From an uncultured Clostridia bacterium (GTDB lineage Bacteria > Bacillota > Clostridia > Christensenellales > CAG-138): a DNA stretch of 8,159 nucleotides. The position numbers and the translations under genes were made by a program. Below are positions 1 to 8,159 of this stretch, piece after piece; position 1 is the stretch's first letter, and each line of letters starts with the position of its first letter. A model generated the notes under the pieces. It did no database searches, was not told the DNA's origin, and saw only the letters and a list, made by a program, of their open reading frames with translations. The stretch covers positions 1-8,159 of the forward strand of contig CALEPU010000245.1 of NCBI GenBank assembly GCA_937913075.1, in the 5' to 3' direction.

Positions 1-279
1 CAGTCACTTGCTCTGGATATCAGGGTTCTTGATGAAGACGATAATGAAGTCAAGCTGCTTGAGTCTGTTGACTACGGCGAGACAAACATAAATGCAATGC
101 TCGAGCATACCAACTTCTCCAAGGAGAAGGAAAGCTTCGAATCAAGAGGCTTCTCCATCAGAGAGCTGGAGGATGAGCTCGCAGCAGATTCCTACGGAAC
201 ATCTGATGATGAGTTCGGGGAAGAAGACGAAGAGCCGGACGATTTTGATTTCAGTTTTGACGGAACAGACGAAGAATAG
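1..279 (+). CDS. rpoB: RNA polymerase beta subunit, C-terminal end (5' truncated)
   Basis: This is the last 92 codons of the beta subunit of DNA-dependent RNA polymerase. The frame is open from base 1 and ends at TAG 277-279. It begins with the conserved run QSLALDIRVLDED, the usual end of the RpoB C-terminal domain, which contacts RpoC at the base of the clamp. After that it becomes a long low-complexity acidic tail rich in Asp and Glu, as I remember from RpoB of Ruminococcaceae and related Clostridia. The rpoC Shine-Dalgarno (AGGAGG, 278-283) overlaps its stop codon, so the two genes are surely cotranscribed. Arg codons here are AGG and AGA and Gly is often GGA, like the first quarter of rpoC but unlike everything after about 1,210. 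The identification rests on the conserved run and on rpoC following directly. The rest of the gene lies outside the window. Confidence 0.96.
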   Translation, partial: QSLALDIRVLDEDDNEVKLLESVDYGETNINAMLEHTNFSKEKESFESRGFSIRELEDELAADSYGTSDDEFGEEDEEPDDFDFSFDGTDEE

Positions 280-292
280 GAGGGAATGAGTT

Positions 293-4120
<3,828 letters not shown>

Positions 4121-4131
4121 GCCCTCCGCTG

Positions 4132-4160
4132 TTGACTAATATAATATTTTGGTATAAAAT
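4132..4160 (+). promoter_or_regulatory. Sigma-A type promoter after rpoC
   Basis: TTGACT (4132-4137) is followed after 17 bases by TAAAAT (4155-4160), each one base from consensus. An overlapping -10 reading is TATAAA (4153-4158) preceded by TGG, an extended -10 form but with a 15-base spacer. Transcription would start near 4167, inside the 5' arm of the following hairpin. The promoter lies in an A/T-rich stretch that contrasts with the GC-rich genes around it. It should drive the genes 4207-6392. A frame opening with TTG at 4132 runs through this promoter into the 112-residue gene but has no ribosome-binding site, so I do not use it as a start. Confidence 0.75.
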
Positions 4161-4161
4161 A

Positions 4162-4193
4162 AGAGCCGGGGAGCATTCCCCGGTTCTGTTTTT
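4162..4193 (+). terminator. Intrinsic terminator of rpoBC
   Basis: An 11-bp stem (4162-4172 with 4177-4187, including one G-T pair) closes a four-base loop GCAT and is followed by G and five T, all marks of Rho-independent termination. It begins 42 bases after the rpoC stop and should end rpoBC transcripts. The T tract runs directly into the Shine-Dalgarno of the next gene. A transcript starting at the promoter just upstream would carry only about the inner six base pairs and would be very short there, so that transcript is probably not terminated. Confidence 0.8.
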
Positions 4194-4206
4194 AGGAGGT
4201 AGAATT

Positions 4207-4545
4207 ATGAATAAATTGCAGCAGCGGTACATCAACGAGGGGCTTTGTGACGAAAGGGGCGCCGCTTTCTGCGCCAATGCCGAGCTCCTTCCAAACGGCA
4301 GTTACGGCTTGGTGCTGCTTGCATTGAAGGGCGGCACGCTCTCTGTTTATGATGTTGATATGCACAGCAACCCGGGCAAGCTTATCCGCAAGATAGAGCT
4401 GCACGAGGTGCAGGAGCTCAGCATCAAAGGCTTGATAATAAAAAAGCTCAAATTCAAATATCAAGGCTTCGAATATGTTTTCAATAATCTTATGGGATTG
4501 AAGGAGCCGCTTGAAGTCATAAAGCGGGAAAGCGAGAACAGATAA
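4207..4545 (+). CDS. Small protein of unknown function, possible PH-like fold
   Basis: A 112-residue soluble protein I do not recognise. ATG 4207 is preceded by a perfect AGGAGGT (4194-4200) at ideal spacing, so expression is well supported. After a short charged N-terminus with Cys14 and Cys22, residues 34-95 alternate hydrophobic strands and turns (LVLLALKGGTLSVYDVD, then IRKIELHEVQELSIKG, then LKFKYQGFEYVF), ending in a helix of about 97-110. That order, about six or seven strands followed by a helix, is what small bacterial PH-like or GRAM-like domains look like, but this is inference from pattern only. No signal peptide or membrane segment is visible. It is the first gene of a probable operon with the membrane protein (44 bases on), the dCMP deaminase and thyX. 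Codon use matches the GC-rich part of the window. Confidence 0.8.
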   Translation: MNKLQQRYINEGLCDERGAAFCANAELLPNGSYGLVLLALKGGTLSVYDVDMHSNPGKLIRKIELHEVQELSIKGLIIKKLKFKYQGFEYVFNNLMGLKEPLEVIKRESENR

Positions 4546-4589
4546 CGCCTTTGCGATCCATCTAATAATTCAACGGGAGAAATACTTCT

Positions 4590-5336
4590 ATGTACGACGA
4601 AAAAAACACCGACTGCGCCCTTTACGGCACGGAGGAATGTGCTTTTTTGAACAGCGACGGCTGCCTTGACTGCTATGTTGCCCGAATGAAGAAGGACGAG
4701 CAGCAGCAGCTTCTTTCGGCGCTCGCTCATTTAAAAGAGGAGGCGCCCTTGGAGGAGGTCGAGCCGCTTTACACCGCGGACGAGTGCCTTTTGTGCAAGC
4801 CCCGCGAGGGCGGGGAGCGCGGCAAGGCGGAATGCTACGCGCTCTTTGATATGGCGAAGGATGATCCCGCGGGCGACTGGGCGTTTAAGACAGGCGGCAG
4901 GAGCCTTTCGAAAAAGTCCCAAGCCATGCTGCTGCCCTTGCAGGTGTGCTGCTGCAAAAGCTGCCGCCGCCGCTGCCGCGTTTTTGAATTCGTGCCGGTG
5001 ATCTGTGCGCTCATTATCGCGGGTCTGGGGCTTTATCTATCCACAGAAACGCCGCTTTTCGCTCAGGCGCAGGCTGCGGCGCGCTGGCTGCCGTTTGCCT
5101 TATTCGCGGGGTTTGTCGCGGCGGCGTTCACAGTCTATTTCGTTTTGAGGAGCGTTATCGCCTCCGCCGTTTCGAAGAAGACCGAGCTCGATATGACAAA
5201 GCTCCCCGCAGTCTCGGCATTGGCTGCCGACGGCTGGCGCGAGGCTCAGCAAAAGAGCGGCGGAGCTACCAAGCTCGTGTTTGCAAATAAGCTCAGGAAA
5301 AACGGCGTTTATACCGTGAAGAATAAAGAAGAATGA
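4590..5336 (+). CDS. Cysteine-rich two-helix membrane protein, unknown function
   Basis: A 248-residue protein I cannot assign to a named family. ATG 4590 has GGGAGA (4575-4580) nine bases upstream. The N-terminal 130 residues are hydrophilic and carry twelve cysteines: Cys9, Cys17, Cys25-x2-Cys28, Cys66-x2-Cys69, Cys82, Cys120-122, Cys125 and Cys129. The three CxxC pairs look like zinc-ribbon or metal sites, or redox thiols. A CCCKSCRRRCR stretch (120-130) sits directly before the membrane. Two hydrophobic helices follow at about 133-151 and 166-188, then a charged tail of some 55 residues. With the Arg-rich stretch before helix 1 and Lys after helix 2, the positive-inside rule puts both ends in the cytoplasm. 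There is no signal peptide. It lies 13 bases before the dCMP deaminase gene, so it is probably cotranscribed with it. The gene is certain from its codon pattern and context; the function is open. Confidence 0.82.
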   Translation: MYDEKNTDCALYGTEECAFLNSDGCLDCYVARMKKDEQQQLLSALAHLKEEAPLEEVEPLYTADECLLCKPREGGERGKAECYALFDMAKDDPAGDWAFKTGGRSLSKKSQAMLLPLQVCCCKSCRRRCRVFEFVPVICALIIAGLGLYLSTETPLFAQAQAAARWLPFALFAGFVAAAFTVYFVLRSVIASAVSKKTELDMTKLPAVSALAADGWREAQQKSGGATKLVFANKLRKNGVYTVKNKEE

Positions 5337-5349
5337 TATCGGAGGGACT

Positions 5350-5781
5350 ATGGCAAGGATAAGCAAGGACGAATACTATCTTGAAATCGCGGCGGCTGTT
5401 GCAAAGCGCTCCACCTGCCTGCGCAGGCAGTACGGCGCCGTTATAATCAAGAACGACGAGATAATCTCCACGGGCTACAACGGCGCGGCGCGCGGCGAGC
5501 CCAACTGCTGCGACGTCGGCGAGTGCTGGCGCGAGAAGAACAACATCCCCCACGGCGAGCAGTATGAGAAGTGCGTCGCAGTCCATGCGGAGCAGAACGC
5601 CATAATTTCCGCCGCAAGGCGCGATATGCTCGGCGCCACGCTCTACCTTGCGGGCTTCGACGCAAACGGCGCTCTTGCCCGTCCCGCGCCCTGCATGATA
5701 TGCAGCCGCCTGATTAAAAACGCGGGCATCACCACAATGGTCGTCCGCACCGAAAACGGCATTGAGAGGTTCGCTTTATGA
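5350..5781 (+). CDS. dCMP deaminase family protein (ComEB-like)
   Basis: A 143-residue zinc-dependent deoxycytidylate deaminase, expected to convert dCMP to dUMP in the cytosol and so feed thymidylate synthesis. GGAGGG (5341-5346) lies just before ATG 5350. The family signature is complete: HAE at 79-81 (His79 zinc ligand, Glu81 proton shuttle) and PCMIC at 114-118 (Cys115 and Cys118 zinc ligands). The N-terminal YGAVIIKNDEIISTGYNGA block (28-46) and extra cysteines at 53, 54, 59 and 75 are as in ComEB-type dCMP deaminases, which can hold a second structural zinc. Length fits these proteins. Its stop TGA shares the four bases ATGA (5778-5781) with the thyX start, implying translational coupling. 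dCMP rather than cytidine as substrate is inferred from the family and from thyX next door. A ComEB-like role in DNA uptake is not supported by any neighbour. Confidence 0.93.
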   Translation: MARISKDEYYLEIAAAVAKRSTCLRRQYGAVIIKNDEIISTGYNGAARGEPNCCDVGECWREKNNIPHGEQYEKCVAVHAEQNAIISAARRDMLGATLYLAGFDANGALARPAPCMICSRLIKNAGITTMVVRTENGIERFAL

Positions 5782-6392
5782 GGGTGATCGAGCCGAGCTT
5801 TGAGATATTGACGCCCGTCGATACCGAAACCGTGATGAGGCATATAGAGCTTTGCGGCAGGGTGTGCTACAAATCCGAGGGCAATATAGGCGAGGGCTCC
5901 GCCGAGCGGCTTATTAAGCACATGCTTGACCGCCGGCACGAGAGCCCCCTGGAGCATTTTTCGATAAGCGTCAGGATAATTTGCGACAGAGGCGTAAGCC
6001 ACGAGTGGGTGCGCCACAGGATAGCGAGCTACTCGCAGGAGAGCACAAGGTACTGCAATTACGCCAAGGATAAGTTCGGCAGCGAGCTGACCTTCATAAA
6101 GCCCGCCGCAATAGATATAGGCACCGAGGCTTACTCGATATGGGCCGCCGCCATGAAGGACGCCGAGCGCAGCTATCTCGATATGCTTAAAATCGGCGTC
6201 GCTCCCGAGAACGCAAGGAGCGTTTTGCCAAACTCCTTGAAGACCGAGTTCGTCTGCACCATGAACCTTAGGGAATGGCGGCATTTCTTCGCCCTGCGCA
6301 CCGCGCCCGCCGCACACCCCGATATGCGCGCCGTCGCCTGCAAGCTTCGGGAGGAGTTCGTCAGGCTGCTGCCTGCGATATTCGGGCGATAA
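5778..6392 (+). CDS. thyX: FAD-dependent thymidylate synthase ThyX
   Basis: A 204-residue flavin-dependent thymidylate synthase. It methylates dUMP to dTMP using methylenetetrahydrofolate, with FAD and NADPH supplying reduction, and is unrelated to ThyA. The ThyX signature RHRxxSxxxxSxRY is present in full as RHRIASYSQESTRY (79-92). His60 in the SPLEH run, Arg147 in the NARSVLPNS block and the NLREWRHFFALR block (163-174) match conserved positions of FAD and dUMP binding that I know from the family. Length is close to the usual 200-250. ATG 5778 overlaps the deaminase stop by four bases, so ribosomes probably reinitiate rather than load afresh, giving a fixed ratio of the two consecutive enzymes. 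TAA 6390-6392 is followed at once by a terminator-like hairpin. Whether the genome also has thyA cannot be seen here. Confidence 0.97.
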   Translation: MRVIEPSFEILTPVDTETVMRHIELCGRVCYKSEGNIGEGSAERLIKHMLDRRHESPLEHFSISVRIICDRGVSHEWVRHRIASYSQESTRYCNYAKDKFGSELTFIKPAAIDIGTEAYSIWAAAMKDAERSYLDMLKIGVAPENARSVLPNSLKTEFVCTMNLREWRHFFALRTAPAAHPDMRAVACKLREEFVRLLPAIFGR

Positions 6393-6396
6393 AACC

Positions 6397-6435
6397 AAAA
6401 CCTGACAAGGGGACGGTTCTTTTGTCAGGTTTTTT
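6397..6435 (+). terminator. Terminator-like hairpin with a repeat-type loop after thyX
   Basis: Inverted arms CCTGACAA (6401-6408) and TTGTCAGG (6422-6429) are extended by AAAA (6397-6400) pairing with part of a run of six T (6430-6435), giving a 12-bp stem and a 13-base loop GGGGACGGTTCTT. With the T run it should terminate thyX, and it starts four bases after the thyX stop. The arm and loop combination, reading AGAACCGTCCCC on the other strand, resembles a palindromic dispersed repeat that I recall from many Clostridia, where such repeats are linked to REP-associated transposases. That link is memory, not shown here, and no transposase gene is present. Confidence 0.7.
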
Positions 6436-6500
6436 GAGTCGGGAAGCGGCAGATGTTCGGCAGCCCCTCGGTGGGGGAAGGGGAGCAAACGAGCCTTTAT
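6436..6500. other. Non-coding stretch between hairpin and GNAT remnant
   Basis: I see no gene here. On the plus strand there are G and C runs that can form a weak hairpin (CCCC 6464-6467 with GGGG 6473-6476) and a CTGCCG repeated five bases apart on the minus strand. Together with the adjoining thyX hairpin it may be one inserted repeat, since it replaces the sequence where the minus-strand acetyltransferase gene should continue. Confidence 0.35.
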
Positions 6501-6620
6501 CACCCGCGCATAAACCCGCGAAAGCTCCGGCTGCTCCGTGTATGCCGTCCAACCGACGGAATTGTAAAGCCCCAATATCTCGGGTCCGCAATAGCCTTAG
6601 TATTGCCTGACGTCTGTCAT
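6500..6620 (-). pseudogene. GNAT acetyltransferase gene remnant
   Basis: Read on the minus strand from ATG 6620-6618, the frame gives MTDVRQY, a TAA stop at 6599-6597, then continues in the same frame through ILGLYNSVGWTAYTEQPEL (about 6578-6522). That block is the typical N-terminal signature of a large group of Gcn5-related N-acetyltransferases of Firmicutes (LYxxVGWxxYT). After RVYARV (to about 6504) the similarity stops, and no acetyl-CoA-binding domain follows. The gene is therefore broken twice: by a nonsense codon at position 8, which one base change could produce, and by loss or replacement of roughly the C-terminal three quarters. The start lies 26 bases beyond the stop of the QueG-like gene on the same strand, so it was probably the second gene of that operon. 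No good Shine-Dalgarno is visible. The lower edge is approximate. Confidence 0.72.
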
Positions 6621-6646
6621 TGACGCGGCTTCATAAAATATTTCGC

Positions 6647-7471
6647 TCATTTTTCCTTATCTCTGTTTAAAAAATTGACAGCCTCCTTTTGAAGCTTGCC
6701 GTTGCCCGTCATGTTTTTGCCGACGAGCAGGCGGGCGGCTTTGGTGTCGCCGGAGGCAAGCCTTTCAAGGTCGTAAGCCTCCCTCGCCTCGGGCGGAGGC
6801 TCCGCAATGCAAAGCTTGGCGTTATAGGGGCAGACCTGCTGGCAAACCTCACAGCCGACGTGCGTGGTTTGTATTTTATAGACCCAATCGGGATAATCCG
6901 CGCCGTCCATATAGTAGCGCATGCATTTTTTGACGTTGAGCCCGTCCTCCGAGATGGCTCCCGCGGGACAGGCCTTTTCGCAGCTTCGGCAGGTATTGCA
7001 GAGGCGGCCTTGGGGCCTAATATAGCTCTCGGCTTTAAAGGCGTTCCCGCCGTCTGAGGCAAGCAGCATGCACTGTATCGCCATTCTGGTGCCGTAGGGC
7101 GGTATCGCCGCGAGGGAGCTTTTTAAGGGTATTGCGACGCCGCTGTCAAAGAGCAGGGACTTGACGGGCAGCTCGGCGCGTTTTGCCGAAACGCCCATGG
7201 CTTCAAGCTCCCTTGCCATTGCCGCAGCCGAATGGTAGGCTGCGTTGCTGTTGATATAATAAGACGGTATGCGCTCCGAAGCCGCGTAGGGCGCGTAAGC
7301 CCATACGAGTATCGCCGCCGCGTCATAGGGGAGCGCCGAGGCGTCCCATATTATGCTCCTGTCCTCCGCGCTTTTTATAAGCTCCTCGTCCTTATAGCGG
7401 GGCGGCTCGACAAAATACGCCTCGGCAAAGCCGTGCGAAAGAGCGAGTTTTCTTATGCCTTCGTTGTTCAT
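6647..7471 (-). CDS. QueG-like double [4Fe-4S] cluster protein (short form)
   Basis: A 274-residue iron-sulfur protein related to epoxyqueuosine reductase QueG. Residues 158-168 (CNTCRSCEKAC, followed by P) and 207-214 (CEVCQQVC, followed by P), with Cys183 between them, form the paired [4Fe-4S] pattern of the family. The upstream half (about 40-140) contains an LFDSGVAIPLK run (107-117) and a PPYGTRMAIQCML run (124-136), which I align loosely to the cobalamin-binding half of QueG. Full QueG is about 300-390 residues, with an Arg-rich motif near residue 90 and C-terminal HEAT repeats. Here that Arg-rich motif is not apparent, and residues 235-270 look like a single HEAT-like unit. These short forms are common in Clostridia and usually carry no assigned function, so true queuosine synthesis is uncertain. 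No membrane segment is visible. The start at ATG 7471 has no Shine-Dalgarno but lies exactly where a leaderless transcript would begin. Confidence 0.88.
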   Translation of the reverse strand: MNNEGIRKLALSHGFAEAYFVEPPRYKDEELIKSAEDRSIIWDASALPYDAAAILVWAYAPYAASERIPSYYINSNAAYHSAAAMARELEAMGVSAKRAELPVKSLLFDSGVAIPLKSSLAAIPPYGTRMAIQCMLLASDGGNAFKAESYIRPQGRLCNTCRSCEKACPAGAISEDGLNVKKCMRYYMDGADYPDWVYKIQTTHVGCEVCQQVCPYNAKLCIAEPPPEAREAYDLERLASGDTKAARLLVGKNMTGNGKLQKEAVNFLNRDKEK

Positions 7472-7477
7472 AGCCTG

Positions 7478-7506
7478 ATTATACCCCGCGAGGCGCTTCC
7501 GGTCAA
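7478..7506 (-). promoter_or_regulatory. Promoter for leaderless QueG-like mRNA
   Basis: On the minus strand TTGACC (7506-7501) is followed by a 17-base spacer and a perfect TATAAT (7483-7478). Only six bases (CAGGCT) separate this -10 from the ATG at 7471, so the usual start point, seven bases past the -10, is the A of the start codon itself. No ribosome-binding site is possible between them. This supports both the promoter and a leaderless mode of translation. Confidence 0.78.
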
Positions 7507-7542
7507 TGAGGTCGTTTATCGGCGTTTGAGGAAGGGGGCGTT

Positions 7543-7556
7543 ATTTCCCGGGAAAT
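7543..7556. promoter_or_regulatory. Palindrome midway between divergent promoters (candidate operator)
   Basis: ATTTCCCGGGAAAT is a perfect 14-base inverted repeat without a spacer. Its centre (7549.5) is within about three bases of the midpoint of the two divergent -35 boxes (7501-7506 and 7587-7592), roughly 37 bases upstream of each. That placement suits a site for a dimeric regulator controlling both genes. No regulator gene is in view, and a chance palindrome is possible. Confidence 0.4.
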
Positions 7557-7586
7557 TATTTAGGAAATCGCGTTTGCCCGCCGTGA

Positions 7587-7615
7587 TTGCCATTTGCCCT
7601 TGCTTATGTTATAAT
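7587..7615 (+). promoter_or_regulatory. Promoter for the AEC transporter
   Basis: TTGCCA (7587-7592), a 17-base spacer and a perfect TATAAT (7610-7615), preceded by TG at 7607-7608 to make an extended -10. Transcription should start near 7622, giving a leader of about 31 bases before ATG 7653. Confidence 0.78.
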
Positions 7616-7622
7616 CAATAGG

Positions 7623-7642
7623 ATGAAATAATGGGGAGATAG
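7623..7642 (+). other. Two overlapping minimal ORFs in the AEC leader
   Basis: The predicted leader begins almost at once with ATG AAA TAA (7623-7631). The last base of that stop starts a second mini-frame, ATG GGG AGA TAG (7631-7642). The true gene start at 7653 comes 10 bases after the second stop. The best Shine-Dalgarno-like run, GGGGAG (7633-7638), lies inside the second mini-frame and 14 bases from ATG 7653, which is long. The mini-frames might influence initiation but could equally be chance. Confidence 0.3.
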
Positions 7643-7652
7643 GCGTAAGAAG

Positions 7653-8159
7653 ATGTTTGATGCGCTGCTTCATTCGCTTGCCGCTGTCGCAATAGTGATG
7701 TGCATTGTCGCGATCGGCTGGCTTTTCGGCAAAAAGGGCTATATACGGCGCGAGAACAAGGGGCTCATGACGAAGCTTATTATCAACGCGGGTATGCCCG
7801 CGCTGGTTTTCGCCAACATATTCGGCGAGCTCGATTTTTCGTCGCTTGAAAACCCTCTGCTTTTGTTTGCCATACCCGTGCTCAGCATGGCGACTACGCT
7901 TGCGCTGGGGCTTTTGCTCGCGGCTTTAATGAAGCCCTCGCCCGTTCGCCGCGGCGGTTTCGTCGTGATGTGTGCCTTCTCCAACTCGATATTCGTGGGG
8001 CTGCCTATGAACCGCGGGCTTTTCGGTGACGGCGCAGTGCCCTTCGTTATGATTTTTTACATGGTCAACACGACCTTTTTCTGGACGGTGGGCAACTACC
8101 TGATAAACAAAAGCGGCGAGGCGGCGCGGGGAAAGAGCGGCGAGGCGGGGCTTTTTAAG
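7653..8159 (+). CDS. AEC-family (auxin efflux carrier) transporter, N-terminal part
   Basis: First 169 residues of a membrane transporter of the auxin efflux carrier family (Mem_trans), cut by the window end with the frame still open. Family members are about 300 residues with ten helices and export or exchange small organic acids; the substrate cannot be told from sequence. Hydrophobic segments are seen at about 7-26, 39-59, 68-93, 101-121 and 126-150, the five helices expected of the first half. The CAFSNSIFVGLP run (107-118) and GMPALVFANIF (47-57), with mid-helix Pro and Asn residues, are typical of the family. ATG 7653 is the only start between an upstream in-frame stop (TAA 7629-7631) and the conserved region. 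Its ribosome-binding site is weak or distant. It has its own strong promoter and diverges from the QueG-like gene. Confidence 0.9.
   Translation, partial: MFDALLHSLAAVAIVMCIVAIGWLFGKKGYIRRENKGLMTKLIINAGMPALVFANIFGELDFSSLENPLLLFAIPVLSMATTLALGLLLAALMKPSPVRRGGFVVMCAFSNSIFVGLPMNRGLFGDGAVPFVMIFYMVNTTFFWTVGNYLINKSGEAARGKSGEAGLFK

Noticed and set aside
92..289. Frame overlapping the rpoB tail in another phase (65 codons)
   Set aside because: The tail of rpoB in frame 1 has the conserved RpoB ending; this is a shifted shadow.
4132..4206. Longer version of the 112-residue protein starting at TTG 4132
   Set aside because: The extra 25 codons run through the promoter and terminator and lack a ribosome-binding site, whereas ATG 4207 has a perfect AGGAGGT.
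5643..6575. 310-codon minus-strand frame across the deaminase and thyX
   Set aside because: Most of it is antisense to two well-supported enzymes. Only its first 20-25 codons mean anything, and those belong to the GNAT remnant, which starts further upstream at 6620.
6674..6679. TTGACA on the plus strand
   Set aside because: It is inside the coding region of the minus-strand QueG-like gene and has no -10 box at proper spacing in the GC-rich sequence that follows.
7232..7621. Plus-strand frame of 129 codons between the QueG-like gene and the AEC gene
   Set aside because: It overlaps the 5' part of the QueG-like gene antisense and both promoters, with no motif and no good start signal.

Overview
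The window reads as chromosomal DNA of an anaerobic Firmicute of class Clostridia. The evidence is the rpoB-rpoC order with a very acidic RpoB tail, strong AGGAGG ribosome-binding sites, sigma-A type promoters, thymidylate made by ThyX next to a ComEB-type dCMP deaminase, and a short QueG-like Fe-S protein. I cannot name a genus. Codon use is not uniform. Bases 1 to about 1,150 (rpoB tail and first quarter of rpoC) favour AGA, GGA, GAA and CTG/CTT. Everything after about 1,210 favours CGC, GGC, GAG, GTC and TCC, with TTG/TTA among the leucines. The break lies inside the rpoC reading frame, so the window may join DNA of two lineages by recombination or by mis-assembly.

Layout. 1-279 is the 3' end of rpoB and 293-4120 a complete rpoC carrying an apparent insertion of about 90 residues. 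4121-4206 holds a strong promoter interlocked with an intrinsic terminator. 4207-6392 is a probable four-gene plus-strand operon: a 112-residue unknown, a cysteine-rich two-helix membrane protein, a dCMP deaminase, and thyX overlapping it by 4 bases. 6397-6435 is a terminator-like hairpin whose loop resembles a repeat I recall from clostridial genomes. 6436-6620 holds no intact gene but contains, on the minus strand, the wreck of a GNAT acetyltransferase gene. 6647-7471 (minus) is a short QueG-like double [4Fe-4S] protein that appears to be made from a leaderless mRNA. 7472-7652 is a divergent promoter region with a central palindrome. 7653 to the end is the start of an AEC-family transporter running plus-ward off the window.

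How the genes work together. rpoB and rpoC encode the two large RNA polymerase subunits. The deaminase (dCMP to dUMP) and ThyX (dUMP to dTMP with methylenetetrahydrofolate and flavin) form a consecutive thymidylate branch and are probably translationally coupled. The two upstream small proteins share the transcript but have no function I can assign. The QueG-like protein and the AEC transporter diverge from one control region.

Nothing here amounts to a demonstrated new system. The strongest leads are the codon-use break in rpoC, the rpoC insertion, the leaderless promoter, the promoter-in-terminator arrangement and the decayed GNAT gene next to a repeat-like hairpin.
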